Shown here piece by piece: positions 27,093-35,634 of a stretch of 64,000 bases of DNA; positions within the stretch are counted from its first letter, which is position 1; each line of letters opens with the position of its first letter. Under the pieces are notes generated by a model. It was not told the DNA's origin. It made no database searches and saw only the letters and a program-made list of their open reading frames with translations. The translations under genes were made by a program, and so were the position numbers. Source of the stretch: JADFMN01 sp964529975 (GTDB lineage: Bacteria > Armatimonadota > Fimbriimonadia > Fimbriimonadales > Fimbriimonadaceae); assembly GCA_964529975.1 (NCBI GenBank), contig CAZGXW010000001.1:57858-121857 (forward strand). Reading direction: 5' to 3'.

Positions 27093-28475
27093 TTACTCAG
27101 AGACCAACGCCCCGTTCTTCCTATTGTCGCCAATCCTGACCTTGGGAATCTCGTCGTAGACGGGCATAGCCATGCCAGCGACGATGAAGTAGAACATACC
27201 CAGCGAGATGTTGGTGATCATGTTTCCAAAGTACATCCCGTATCCGAAGGCGAGCGCGATGACCAGGGCGGCGACCGCATAGCCCTTCTCCCACCTATCG
27301 TCGGTCCTTCGGGCAACGAGGCGGATCGCTCCCACGATGGACGCGATGACTGCCAGGATCATGAAGGTGACCGCCGGTATCCCACCAAAAGCGGCGGCGA
27401 CAAGGTAGCCGTTGTCCAGAATGATCGCGTCCGACCACCTGTCCGAGGCGACCACGGGAAAGCCCGCGAACGCCGGTTCGACCCCGATCCCAAACCAGGG
27501 CCTGTTCTCAATGATGTTGAAGGCTTGTGGCCAAAGCACGTCTTGGCGATAGTTGAACGTCGACGTGTCGCCGCTGAACAGGTACTGGAACCTGTCGCCA
27601 CCGTAGAAGATCATAAGCAGCAGGGCGACGACTCCGGCGACGACGTAGGGCAGTGCGGCGTACCGGTGCCGCTTCACAAACAGAGCGACGAGCGGCAAGA
27701 GGACGAGCGCGATCAGCACTGTGGCATTGCGCACCTGCGACATCAGCATGACGCCGATCAGAACGACAATGAGTGTGATCTCGGGTGCGTTGAGTTTTCG
27801 GTAGAAGAGTGCGGCCGCAATGATCCCAATCACGATCAGGTTGTAGTGAACCGGAAGGATGACGCCTGGGAAGATCCCCACCGCACGGACGCCCCCCTGA
27901 CCCGCCCAGTTGGTGATGTCATCGATCCCGACCATGATGTTGGCGAGATTGATCGCTGGGCCAAAGTCCACAAACTGCAGCAGCGCGACGAAGGCCGAGA
28001 TCAAGCAGAGCGCGATGAGCCCTTTTGCCATCGTCTTCCGCAGATCAGGGGCCATCTGCACGAGCATGGCGCCCTGTATGAACGCGAGGAAGTAGGTGAC
28101 CAGGCTATAGTCGGGCGCAATGAACTCGTAATGCCGTCCAAGTTCCAACTGAGAGACGACGGTTGAAACCGTGAACCACACCTGGACGACTATGAGCAAG
28201 ATCATCGCAGCAGGGATGCGCAGCGGCGCGACCTTGCGTGCGAGGGCGATGGCGACCCACAGCCCGAAACTTGCCATGAAGAACTTGTTCAGGTTGCCAA
28301 TGTCCACCCCGACCATATAGCCGACTGGGGCGATGAACATTTGGATGAGCGCAAGGATCACGTTTCCGATCCCCCATGCGATCATTGGGCGACGCACGGC
28401 CTTTGTGTGCAGAGAGGCCCGCATGCGCTCGCGCACATCTGTGGGTAGCGCTTTGCTCATCGGCGCCTGGCTCAT
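27093..28475 (-). CDS. O-antigen ligase / polymerase family protein
   Basis: A 460-aa membrane protein with about 12 segments and one large periplasmic loop, as in WaaL/Wzy. It either polymerises repeat units or transfers chains to an acceptor. The loop contains NIIENRPWFGIGVEPAFAG, like the NP-W-GxG segment of Wzy_C proteins. The ATG at 28475 is preceded by AGGAGG 6 nt upstream and overlaps the GT2 stop (ATGA). The frame stays open to 28646, but that part is a shadow of the GT2 gene. Confidence 0.8.
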   Translation of the reverse strand: MSQAPMSKALPTDVRERMRASLHTKAVRRPMIAWGIGNVILALIQMFIAPVGYMVGVDIGNLNKFFMASFGLWVAIALARKVAPLRIPAAMILLIVVQVWFTVSTVVSQLELGRHYEFIAPDYSLVTYFLAFIQGAMLVQMAPDLRKTMAKGLIALCLISAFVALLQFVDFGPAINLANIMVGIDDITNWAGQGGVRAVGIFPGVILPVHYNLIVIGIIAAALFYRKLNAPEITLIVVLIGVMLMSQVRNATVLIALVLLPLVALFVKRHRYAALPYVVAGVVALLLMIFYGGDRFQYLFSGDTSTFNYRQDVLWPQAFNIIENRPWFGIGVEPAFAGFPVVASDRWSDAIILDNGYLVAAAFGGIPAVTFMILAVIASIVGAIRLVARRTDDRWEKGYAVAALVIALAFGYGMYFGNMITNISLGMFYFIVAGMAMPVYDEIPKVRIGDNRKNGALVSE

Positions 28476-29311
28476 GCCGACCTCCTGAGGCTCTGGTACA
28501 GGCTTTTCCAGAAGAACCTGCGGCTGAGCGGCCAGTGCGCCTTGCGGAACAAGTCGACGCTTTTCGGCCACGGGGTGACTTCTGCTGCGGTCAGATATGC
28601 GTGAGAGGCGAAGGCTTGTCGTTGCTCCTTGCTGGTGAACGGCCAACCCGCGAACAGGATTTCAAGGTTTTGTTCGATCTGGTCCGTAGACTTGCTAACG
28701 CTCGCAGCGTCTGAAACGCGATAGTTCGTGTAGGACTCTCGAAGGCACTTTGCTGGCCCGTTAGCGTGGGCACAACGCACCCAGAAGTCGACGTCTTGAA
28801 ACTTGCGAAGACCTGGATTGAATCCGCCTATTGCCATGAACGCGGCCTTCTTGACCGAGAAACTCGAGCCACTGGCCCACGCATGGTGGCAAAGGAACTC
28901 TTGCCACTCCGCGCTACCATCCCGGTCGAGCCCGCCTCTCCAGTAGGACTTCTCGCCGCTCGGGGTGACAGGTGTGGAGCGGTCGATCACGAAACTCTGA
29001 TCGCCCGTTTGCCATGCGTCGAGGTGGGCTCCGATCTTTCCGGGCTCCCACCAGTCGTCAGCGTCCAAGAAGAACAGGACTTCCCCTTCTGCGGCTTCCG
29101 CGCCTCTGTTGCGGGCGACAGAGCCGTTGCCCTTGGGAAGTTCTAAGACCCTCGCGCCGGAGCGTTCAGCGGCCGCTGCGGTCGAATCCGTACACCCGTC
29201 GCACGCGACGATCACTTCTCCGGGCTTGATCGTCTGGGCGTGCGCCGACTCCACAGCCTGGGCGATGGTCGCCTCAGCGTTGTGGGCCGGAATCACGACC
29301 GACGTGGTCAT
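28472..29311 (-). CDS. GT2 glycosyltransferase
   Basis: A 279-aa inverting GT-A enzyme: SVVIPAHNAEATIAQAVES at the N-terminus, donor-site FLDADDWWEPGKI (near residue 85) and a second acidic site in KFQDVDFWVR. The ATG at 29311 lies 2 nt after the stop of the Wzc-like gene; upstream in-frame sequence has no domain. It probably builds the exopolysaccharide repeat unit. Confidence 0.88.
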   Translation of the reverse strand: MTTSVVIPAHNAEATIAQAVESAHAQTIKPGEVIVACDGCTDSTAAAAERSGARVLELPKGNGSVARNRGAEAAEGEVLFFLDADDWWEPGKIGAHLDAWQTGDQSFVIDRSTPVTPSGEKSYWRGGLDRDGSAEWQEFLCHHAWASGSSFSVKKAAFMAIGGFNPGLRKFQDVDFWVRCAHANGPAKCLRESYTNYRVSDAASVSKSTDQIEQNLEILFAGWPFTSKEQRQAFASHAYLTAAEVTPWPKSVDLFRKAHWPLSRRFFWKSLYQSLRRSA

Positions 29312-29313
29312 AC

Positions 29314-31386
29314 TCAGCCGGCCCGTTGAATCGACTTTGCTGCCGTAAACGGCTCTGTGTCGCGCGAGGTGTCGCTCAAGATCAACTTGATCGACTTGGC
29401 GCCGCTCTTGTCGAGAATGTCGTACGCGATCGGTACCGATCCGTACTCGTTCGTTTTGGCAGAAACGCACAGGCAGACTTCGTCGACCTTTGAGGCGAAC
29501 GCGGCTGCGTCCGCGACGAGGTCCGTCGGGGCCACCGCGACGACCACCACTTGTGCCGTCTGGCGCAGACTTGCGATCAGGGAGTCGATCCTTTCCGGAG
29601 TCGAAAACTTCGCCAGCGAGTCTGCGACCGTGCCGATCGGCAAGATCCTGAGGTTGTCGTGCTTGGTGTCAACGAGCATTCCCGCGGCGTCCGAGCCGTC
29701 TTGGAACGCATTGCTGACGCCGCGCTTGTCTGTCGCCTTGAATCCGTTGGTGATGACTTGTCGCGTTCGTTCGGCGTCCACAAGGACGACGCTCGTTCCA
29801 GCCTGCGCAAGCGCGACAGCGAAGTGTGCGGCTCCAAACGAACTGCTGCCTGCGGAGCCGATACCGGTGAACAAGACGCTTTGGCCCGACTGCGCGCCGC
29901 TTGCAAGGAACGAGTAGGCCATGGTACGGAAGCTTTCCATCGCTGGACCTCCGGACTGTGCGAGCGACTCGACGGCTCGGCTGCGCGAAAGACCACCAAG
30001 CGCCGGGATGCTGGCAACGACCGGTAGGCCGGTCAGCTCGGCCAACTGGCTGGACGAGTAGACGCGCGGTCGAAGGGCTTCGAGCGCGAAACTGAACACG
30101 AGGCCGATACACGCACCTGCGATGAACCCGATGAATCCAAGTTTGACCGGCTCCGGAGCAACCGGATCTTCGCTGGCCTGGGCACCGACACCGCCCAAAA
30201 CGACGCCATAAAGCGTTCCGGTTTCGCGTCGGTTGAGGAGTTCCTCAAGTTGCGACTTGAGCCGCCTGTACTTCTCGTCGAAGATCATGCGCTCGCGCTG
30301 GAGTTGGGTGAGTTGGATCTCTTGGTCCGGCGTCTTTGCAAGTTTGAGGTCAGCCTGGTTGAGCGATGCCTGGAGCGAGGATATCTTTCCTTCGATCTCG
30401 CGCTTCTTGGCCTTCGTCGTTTCCAACTGGGCCTCGAGCGCGGACTTGATCGGGTCCTTTCGCTCGCTCTCATATCCCATCGTCGTGGGGTTGCCTTTCG
30501 CTTCAGCAAGGCGCTCACGAGCGTTTGCCAGTGCGTCTGCGTTGGCCTTGACCCGTGGATTGGACTCGGTGTACTGGGTCAACAGGACGGACCGCTGGAA
30601 TTCAAGTTCGTTGACTTGGGACTCAAGCCTGTCGATGTTCGGGTTGCGAACGAGAGAAGACGAGTCGTCCATCCTGTCTGGGCGCGCAGCGATGAGTTTG
30701 TTGAGCTCGATGATCGTCTCGTTCACGCCTTCGAGCTCGGCGAGGTTGCTCTCGATCGCAAGGCTATACGTGTTCTGCGTGTCCGTGTCGACGATCATGC
30801 TGCGATCGAAGTTTGCGATCGCGTTCTCTTCCTTGTACTTTTGGTAGGCGGTTTCCGATGCCTTGAGGTCGCGGTCTGTCGCAGAAATCTGTGCTTCGAG
30901 ATAGGTGATCGCTGCAGCGATGGAGTCCTTGCTCGCTTTCTGGCGGGTCTCGTTGTACGCGTCCGTGACGGCGTTGGCCACCTTCTCCGCTGTCTCCGGG
31001 TCTCCCATCCGAACGCGGACCTGGGCGAGTCCTGCGCCCATCTCGTTCTGGTTCGGCGTACGCACGGTGATGACGTCGTACATCAAGTAGTACTTCTCCC
31101 AGTCCTCAAGGAGGTTCCTATTGACGGCCTGCAGCGCCTGGACGAACACGGTCTCACTGTTCAGGAGTTGTCGCTCGGTCTGCACGCCCTGCGGGGCGTT
31201 GCGGTCGATGATCTTGCGGACCTCGTCGTCAAAGACGATGCTCTGCGACCGCGCATCCATGTTCGAACCGAGGAGCATCTCGACTCGGGCCTCGTAGATC
31301 TTGGGGGAGAAGATGACGATCCCCAGGGCCACAAGGAGGCCGAGGACGGCAAAAATGATTGTGCGCCGGACGTGGACTTTGTACAT
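29314..31386 (-). CDS. Wzc-like chain-length determinant with degenerate kinase domain
   Basis: A 690-aa inner-membrane co-polymerase. TM1 is at 8-27; the Wzz periplasmic domain with long coiled coils spans about 160-385; TM2 is at 416-436; the rest is a cytoplasmic BY-kinase-like domain. The P-loop is lost: residues 507-519 read TGIGSAGSSSFGA with no GKS/T. The Walker A'-like VVLVDAE (Asp537) remains, but a C-terminal tyrosine cluster is missing. It therefore probably controls chain length but not tyrosine phosphorylation. First gene of the 23.8-31.4 kb minus-strand operon. Confidence 0.82.
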   Translation of the reverse strand: MYKVHVRRTIIFAVLGLLVALGIVIFSPKIYEARVEMLLGSNMDARSQSIVFDDEVRKIIDRNAPQGVQTERQLLNSETVFVQALQAVNRNLLEDWEKYYLMYDVITVRTPNQNEMGAGLAQVRVRMGDPETAEKVANAVTDAYNETRQKASKDSIAAAITYLEAQISATDRDLKASETAYQKYKEENAIANFDRSMIVDTDTQNTYSLAIESNLAELEGVNETIIELNKLIAARPDRMDDSSSLVRNPNIDRLESQVNELEFQRSVLLTQYTESNPRVKANADALANARERLAEAKGNPTTMGYESERKDPIKSALEAQLETTKAKKREIEGKISSLQASLNQADLKLAKTPDQEIQLTQLQRERMIFDEKYRRLKSQLEELLNRRETGTLYGVVLGGVGAQASEDPVAPEPVKLGFIGFIAGACIGLVFSFALEALRPRVYSSSQLAELTGLPVVASIPALGGLSRSRAVESLAQSGGPAMESFRTMAYSFLASGAQSGQSVLFTGIGSAGSSSFGAAHFAVALAQAGTSVVLVDAERTRQVITNGFKATDKRGVSNAFQDGSDAAGMLVDTKHDNLRILPIGTVADSLAKFSTPERIDSLIASLRQTAQVVVVAVAPTDLVADAAAFASKVDEVCLCVSAKTNEYGSVPIAYDILDKSGAKSIKLILSDTSRDTEPFTAAKSIQRAG

Positions 31387-31434
31387 GGCTTGATGCCCCG
31401 CTCCGCCTTGCGGTACCCGCTCGCGGTAATCAGG

Positions 31435-31442
31435 ATTATACT
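31435..31442. promoter_or_regulatory. Divergent -10 boxes for the Wzc-like and GT2 genes
   Basis: The same bases give a perfect TATAAT on the minus strand (31435-31440, 48 nt before the Wzc-like ATG) and TATACT on the plus strand (31437-31442, about 126 nt before the GT2 gene). It is the best -10 match in the window and heads the largest polysaccharide operon. Confidence 0.55.
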
Positions 31443-31445
31443 CGG

Positions 31446-31465
31446 TTTGAGCCTGTTTGAACCTG
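31446..31465. repeat. Tandem 10-bp repeat beside the divergent promoter
   Basis: TTTGAGCCTG is followed at once by TTTGAACCTG, one mismatch, beginning 4 bases past the plus-strand -10 box. Period and position suit an operator that would affect both promoters. The rest of 31387-31568 shows nothing recognisable. Confidence 0.4.
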
Positions 31466-31568
31466 AGCCAGACGGGCTGGATCGATCCAAGACAGACCCT
31501 TCATTCAACGCTCTCAAGGGCACGATTTGTGCCGCGTCGCCTGGTTCAGGCAGAATCCCTGCAGCCCC

Positions 31569-32489
31569 ATGCGCTACAAGATCGAACGTTTCCCAAAGAT
31601 CAGCGTGGTAACGCCCTCGTTCAATCAGGCGGAGTACCTGGCAGAAACACTGGATTCGATCTTTGCCCAGAGGTATCCCAACCTCGAGGTCATCGTCATC
31701 GATGGCGGGAGCACGGACAGAAGCACCGACGTCATCCGCCGTTACCAAGACAAGATCGCCTACTGGGAGAGCGAGAAGGACCGAGGGCAGGCGCATGCAA
31801 TCAACAAAGGCTTTGAAAAGACCACGGGTGAGATTGTCTGCTGGCTCAATAGCGACGACGTGTTCCTTCCCGGCGCCCTGGACGCAGTGGCGCACTTTTT
31901 CAACAACCACCCAGGCTGGGACTGGATCTCTGGCCCAAGCCTGAAGTTTGGGCAAGGCGCCTACGAAGTCGGTGGGTTCTACGAGCTTCCGCGCGACCGC
32001 GCGGAGTGGTTCGTGCACTGCCCCATCTCGCAGCCCTCAACTTTTTGGAGGCGGTCGCTTTATGAGCGGTTCGGAGGGCTCGACGAAGAGTTCCACTTCG
32101 CATTGGACTATGAGTACTGGATCCGCTTCGTCGTCGGAGGCGTCGACCTGCACTTCGTCGACAGGCCGCTTTCTGCATACCGCCTTCACGATGTCAGCAA
32201 GACGGTCGCACAGGCCGAACGCTTCAAGGGCGATGAACTGCGATTACGCGACAAGTACAAAGAGGCCCTCACGCAATCGGAACAGTCCAGGCTGTCGCGC
32301 CTCCTCGCCAACTCTCAGGCCATGGACGACTTGACTGCGGCCGTTATGAGGATGCAAGACGGCGAATGGACCGAAGCGCGCCGTCGCGTGACCTCGGTCC
32401 TCGCCAAGCGGCCTGGCTTGCTCTTCACGCGCATCGGAGCAGCGTCGCTCTACCGCGTGTTGGCCAAGAAGCCGCGATACGTGAGTTAG
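31569..32489 (+). CDS. GT2 glycosyltransferase
   Basis: A 306-aa enzyme with KISVVTPSFNQAEYLAETL at the start, IDGGSTDRST, a donor-site WLNSDDVFLPGA and the ALDYEYWIR acceptor motif. C-terminal residues 230-306 form an alpha-helical extension. The ATG at 31569 was chosen at the domain start; the frame is open to 31527. Its TAG stop overlaps the TAA of the convergent beta-helix gene by 2 of 4 shared bases. Confidence 0.88.
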   Translation: MRYKIERFPKISVVTPSFNQAEYLAETLDSIFAQRYPNLEVIVIDGGSTDRSTDVIRRYQDKIAYWESEKDRGQAHAINKGFEKTTGEIVCWLNSDDVFLPGALDAVAHFFNNHPGWDWISGPSLKFGQGAYEVGGFYELPRDRAEWFVHCPISQPSTFWRRSLYERFGGLDEEFHFALDYEYWIRFVVGGVDLHFVDRPLSAYRLHDVSKTVAQAERFKGDELRLRDKYKEALTQSEQSRLSRLLANSQAMDDLTAAVMRMQDGEWTEARRRVTSVLAKRPGLLFTRIGAASLYRVLAKKPRYVS

Positions 32490-34576
32490 TCCGTGCCCGT
32501 CCTGTACTCGTCGAGATAGAGGCCCATCAACTCCGGATCGATAGGCTTGATCTTGAGTTTGCCGAGTGGCGAACTAGTGGCAAACCAGTAGTTCTCGTTC
32601 GCCATGTCTGCGAAGCCTGGGTCGACCATCCCCACCGAGTTCCGATAGTAGAACACTGGGTATGCGCTGGACTTCGTGGAGACTTTCAAGTTGTCCCACA
32701 CAACGAGCATCGACCCGTCTCCCACGTCAACATTGTTCGTGATGTAGTTCCGCTTTGGCGTCTCTGGCTTGTCCTTGAGGAAGTTCGGCAGTTTCGAATA
32801 CTGCTTCTTCCAGATCGAGCCTTTGTACGGAACTTCCGCAAGCATCGCCGGGACGTTCCACGCGGACATGAAGTCGCTCGCCCATGAAAGGCCACGGCCA
32901 TCGACATGAACGGCGTCGTCCGTATCGAAGAAATAGTTGTTGACGACCTTGTTGTCCCTTCCGCCACCGACGATCGTGCCGATCTGGACGTCCTTGAACA
33001 GGTTCATGGAGACCTCTGTTCCCTGCGCCATATCGTCGAGGTAGACACCGGCCACGAAGTTTGAATAGTCGCCGTCGATCCGGGTCCGTAGGTCTGAGAA
33101 GCGGTTGTACCAAACCTTGTTGCCGTGGAACGTCACGTTCCGACCGATGTAGATCGCCCCGGAGTCGTTCGTCTCCAAGCACACGCGATTGAATTCGGTG
33201 AACTCGACGATGTTGTTGTTGCCGTGCAGGATCACGCCAGAGTGGGGCGCGTCCTCAATCTTGCATCGAGAGACACGATGGCCGACTCCCCAGAGGTCGA
33301 TTGCAGGCTTGTAGCTTTTGCTTTGTCGGCCAAAGTCGCGGAAGTGGCAGTTCTCGACTAGGAACCCAGATCGCTTCAAAGTTAGCCGATCTCCACCAAA
33401 CATCGTGACGCCGCCCTCTCCAAGCTCGTAAAAGTCGCACGAGAGGATCGTGTGGTCGATGCCGCTTCCAACCACCACCGCCGTATAGTCGAACCTTCGG
33501 AACGTACAGCCCTTGAAGGCGACGCGTGCGCCATAACGTACCCACGCGCCGCTACCGCGGCCGTTTTGAAACGTGATGTTCTCAAAGGTCACATCGCTCG
33601 CGTCGTATGTCTCTACAAGCGCTGAAGGAACGCTTGTCAGCGACGTTCCTGCATTCAGGCTCGCGATCTTCTGCGCGTCGCTGGCGCCCTCCAAAGGAAC
33701 GTAGAAATAGACGATCGAGGTCGTGCGGTCGATGAAGAACTCACCGGGAGAGTCGATGGCTTCGAGGGCGTTCACGAGCACATAGCGCTTGTTCCCCTTG
33801 AGGCCGAGTTCCGGCGATTCCGCGAGTCGGACGACTCCTGCGACCGGGTCGAAGGACTCGACTTGCTCATAGGTGTCGGACCAGTCCCACGAAAAGAAAC
33901 CGTAGGCCCAAATGTCGCCCGTGTTCTGCCAAGACATCGGAGTGCTATCGGAGGTTTGGATATCGCGCGTGGCCAGGTCGCCGTTCGTCCGCGTCAATGC
34001 CCAGCCTTCGTTCGGATGCCTGGATAGCGTCATCGTCGCGCCGTTGAAAACTAGCGTCGACCATGTTTGGGTCGTCTCATACGGGAACCCGCGCCTGTTC
34101 AGGTACCCGACGTCCATCGGTTGCGTCTGTCCCGGCTGTCCCTCGACGGGCACTCGCGGCAAGTTCGCCTCGAACACCTTGTCTCGCACCTCAGGCTTCA
34201 GTCGCCCTGCCGCACCGCCGGTCGCCTTTTGCCACCCTATAACGCGCAGCGACCCATCGAAGTAGACCTCCTTGCTCTCTCCCCGAAACACCAAGGGAAC
34301 GCCAAAGGCGCCGTTGTCCGGCGAGATGAACTTAAGGGTTCGGTCCATGGGATAAGTCCCGTTCGCGAACTGGACGACGAACTGCCCTGTCGCACCGTTC
34401 AGCCTCATCGCGCGGACTCTTTCGAGCGCGCCGTAAGGCGACCGAAGCGGTGCTTCCGCAGTGCCAGCCGCTTCGTCATCGCCACTCGGCGAGACGTAGA
34501 CCGTGTTGACGGCCTGGGCAGAGCCCAGGCTGGCTAGAAACAAACCAAATGCTGCGAGTATCGGGCGAAAGACCAT
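32486..34576 (-). CDS. Secreted right-handed beta-helix protein
   Basis: A 696-aa exported protein. The signal peptide covers residues 1-16 (cleavage after GSAQA). The opening NTVYVSPSGDDEAAGT and LRSPYGALERVRAM are typical of pectate-lyase-like fold proteins. A run of parallel beta-helix rungs fills about 310-560, with repeated asparagine-rich turns (HGNNNIVEF, GGGRDNKVVNNYF). It may be a polysaccharide lyase, epimerase or binding protein trimming the exported glycan; no catalytic set is recognisable. There is no PEP-CTERM tail. The start at 34576 gives a proper signal peptide; GTG at 34594 is an alternative. Confidence 0.75.
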   Translation of the reverse strand: MVFRPILAAFGLFLASLGSAQAVNTVYVSPSGDDEAAGTAEAPLRSPYGALERVRAMRLNGATGQFVVQFANGTYPMDRTLKFISPDNGAFGVPLVFRGESKEVYFDGSLRVIGWQKATGGAAGRLKPEVRDKVFEANLPRVPVEGQPGQTQPMDVGYLNRRGFPYETTQTWSTLVFNGATMTLSRHPNEGWALTRTNGDLATRDIQTSDSTPMSWQNTGDIWAYGFFSWDWSDTYEQVESFDPVAGVVRLAESPELGLKGNKRYVLVNALEAIDSPGEFFIDRTTSIVYFYVPLEGASDAQKIASLNAGTSLTSVPSALVETYDASDVTFENITFQNGRGSGAWVRYGARVAFKGCTFRRFDYTAVVVGSGIDHTILSCDFYELGEGGVTMFGGDRLTLKRSGFLVENCHFRDFGRQSKSYKPAIDLWGVGHRVSRCKIEDAPHSGVILHGNNNIVEFTEFNRVCLETNDSGAIYIGRNVTFHGNKVWYNRFSDLRTRIDGDYSNFVAGVYLDDMAQGTEVSMNLFKDVQIGTIVGGGRDNKVVNNYFFDTDDAVHVDGRGLSWASDFMSAWNVPAMLAEVPYKGSIWKKQYSKLPNFLKDKPETPKRNYITNNVDVGDGSMLVVWDNLKVSTKSSAYPVFYYRNSVGMVDPGFADMANENYWFATSSPLGKLKIKPIDPELMGLYLDEYRTGTD

Positions 34577-34764
34577 GCTGCGGACAGACTCCACACGATT
34601 TGCGTTCCATGCGAGCGTGCCAATCGAGCCGGTATCTCTCTCGGCGGGTGGAACTGCTTGCCAGCAAGTGCGCGGTGGTTCTCAGGTTCAGTTTTCGACC
34701 GCCTCACGTTTGTTTGCTGGGTGGAAAAACCGTACGCGTTCGGGGGACTTTTTCTAGGCTCAAG

Positions 34765-34770
34765 TAGACT
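34765..34770 (+). promoter_or_regulatory. TANNNT box 6 nt before a GT2 gene
   Basis: TAGACT, then CGACCA, then ATG at 34777. The remainder of the 200-base divergent gap 34577-34776 shows no other structure. Confidence 0.5.
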
Positions 34771-34776
34771 CGACCA

Positions 34777-35634
34777 ATGCAGAGCGGTGGGGCGTCGGTC
34801 GTCGCGATCGTGCCGACGTATAACGAGCCCGAAGAACTTGCTAGGGTCGTACGCTCGCTTCTAGACCAGGCCATAAGTGGCCTACGAATCCTTGTGATCA
34901 ACGCTGGCGACGCGCTTCCAGAGTCTCTCTCACGGCAAGTCGAAGAGGTGCGTGTCGACAAGGACCACTACTGGACCCACTGTATCGCCAAAGGCCTCGA
35001 AATCGCTCAAGCGGAGCCCTACGATTTCGTGTATCTGACCAACGCCGACACGTATGCGATGGAGGGCACCCTTGGATCCATGATCGCACACATGAGTGCG
35101 AACCCGAAGACGATCGCGTGCGCCCCGGCCTACATCGAGGACGGCGATGTGCACTTGCTCTATGCGTACCAAGACCCCATGGGATTCTTGCTCTATGGAC
35201 GATTGATCAGGCCTTGGACCAATCCCGGTGAAGCGCCGACCAGCCCGATCAGGATCGCGCTTACTGGAGGACAGGGTGTACTATTTCCTGTCGCATTGTT
35301 GCAGGAAGTGAAAGTTGATGCAAAAAACTTCCCGCACTACGCAAGCGACCACGACCTGTGGCTCCAGGCCGGGAAGGCCGGATGGAAACTGGAACTCCTT
35401 CCACGGACAGGAGTCGTCAACTTACGGACATTGAGTGCCAATCGCGCGCGCGGGCTTGCCCGCCTAAAAAAGCTTCTGTGGAGAATGACTTCGGAACTCA
35501 CACCTGAGAGTTGGCGAATCATGTGGCGACTCCGCCGAAAGCACCTCTCTCTTCCCGTTGCGATCGTCTCGACTGTGGTCAGTTTCCTGATGAGGTGGAC
35601 GATCGGTTTTCCAAAGATCCTGAGGCGCACTTGA
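34777..35634 (+). CDS. GT2-like glycosyltransferase
   Basis: A 285-aa GT-A protein: VVAIVPTYNEPEELARVVRS at the start, a donor site in VYLTNADTY (near residue 89) and the base region YASDHDLWLQ near residue 190. The region around residue 50 (VINAGDALPE) is shorter than usual. A C-terminal hydrophobic helix (about 255-275) may attach it to the membrane. Its last 56 bases overlap the GT26 gene on the opposite strand. Confidence 0.78.
   Translation: MQSGGASVVAIVPTYNEPEELARVVRSLLDQAISGLRILVINAGDALPESLSRQVEEVRVDKDHYWTHCIAKGLEIAQAEPYDFVYLTNADTYAMEGTLGSMIAHMSANPKTIACAPAYIEDGDVHLLYAYQDPMGFLLYGRLIRPWTNPGEAPTSPIRIALTGGQGVLFPVALLQEVKVDAKNFPHYASDHDLWLQAGKAGWKLELLPRTGVVNLRTLSANRARGLARLKKLLWRMTSELTPESWRIMWRLRRKHLSLPVAIVSTVVSFLMRWTIGFPKILRRT

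Noticed and set aside
27045..28166. Antisense open frame of 373 codons opposite the O-antigen ligase
   Set aside because: Highly charged composition and no domain; the membrane protein on the minus strand is convincing.
30250..31611. Antisense open frame of 453 codons opposite the Wzc-like gene
   Set aside because: Same reason; the coiled-coil protein on the minus strand explains the open frame.
32486..34576. PEP-CTERM substrate for the exosortase
   Set aside because: The C-terminus (LYLDEYRTGTD) has no PEP motif, hydrophobic helix or basic tail.
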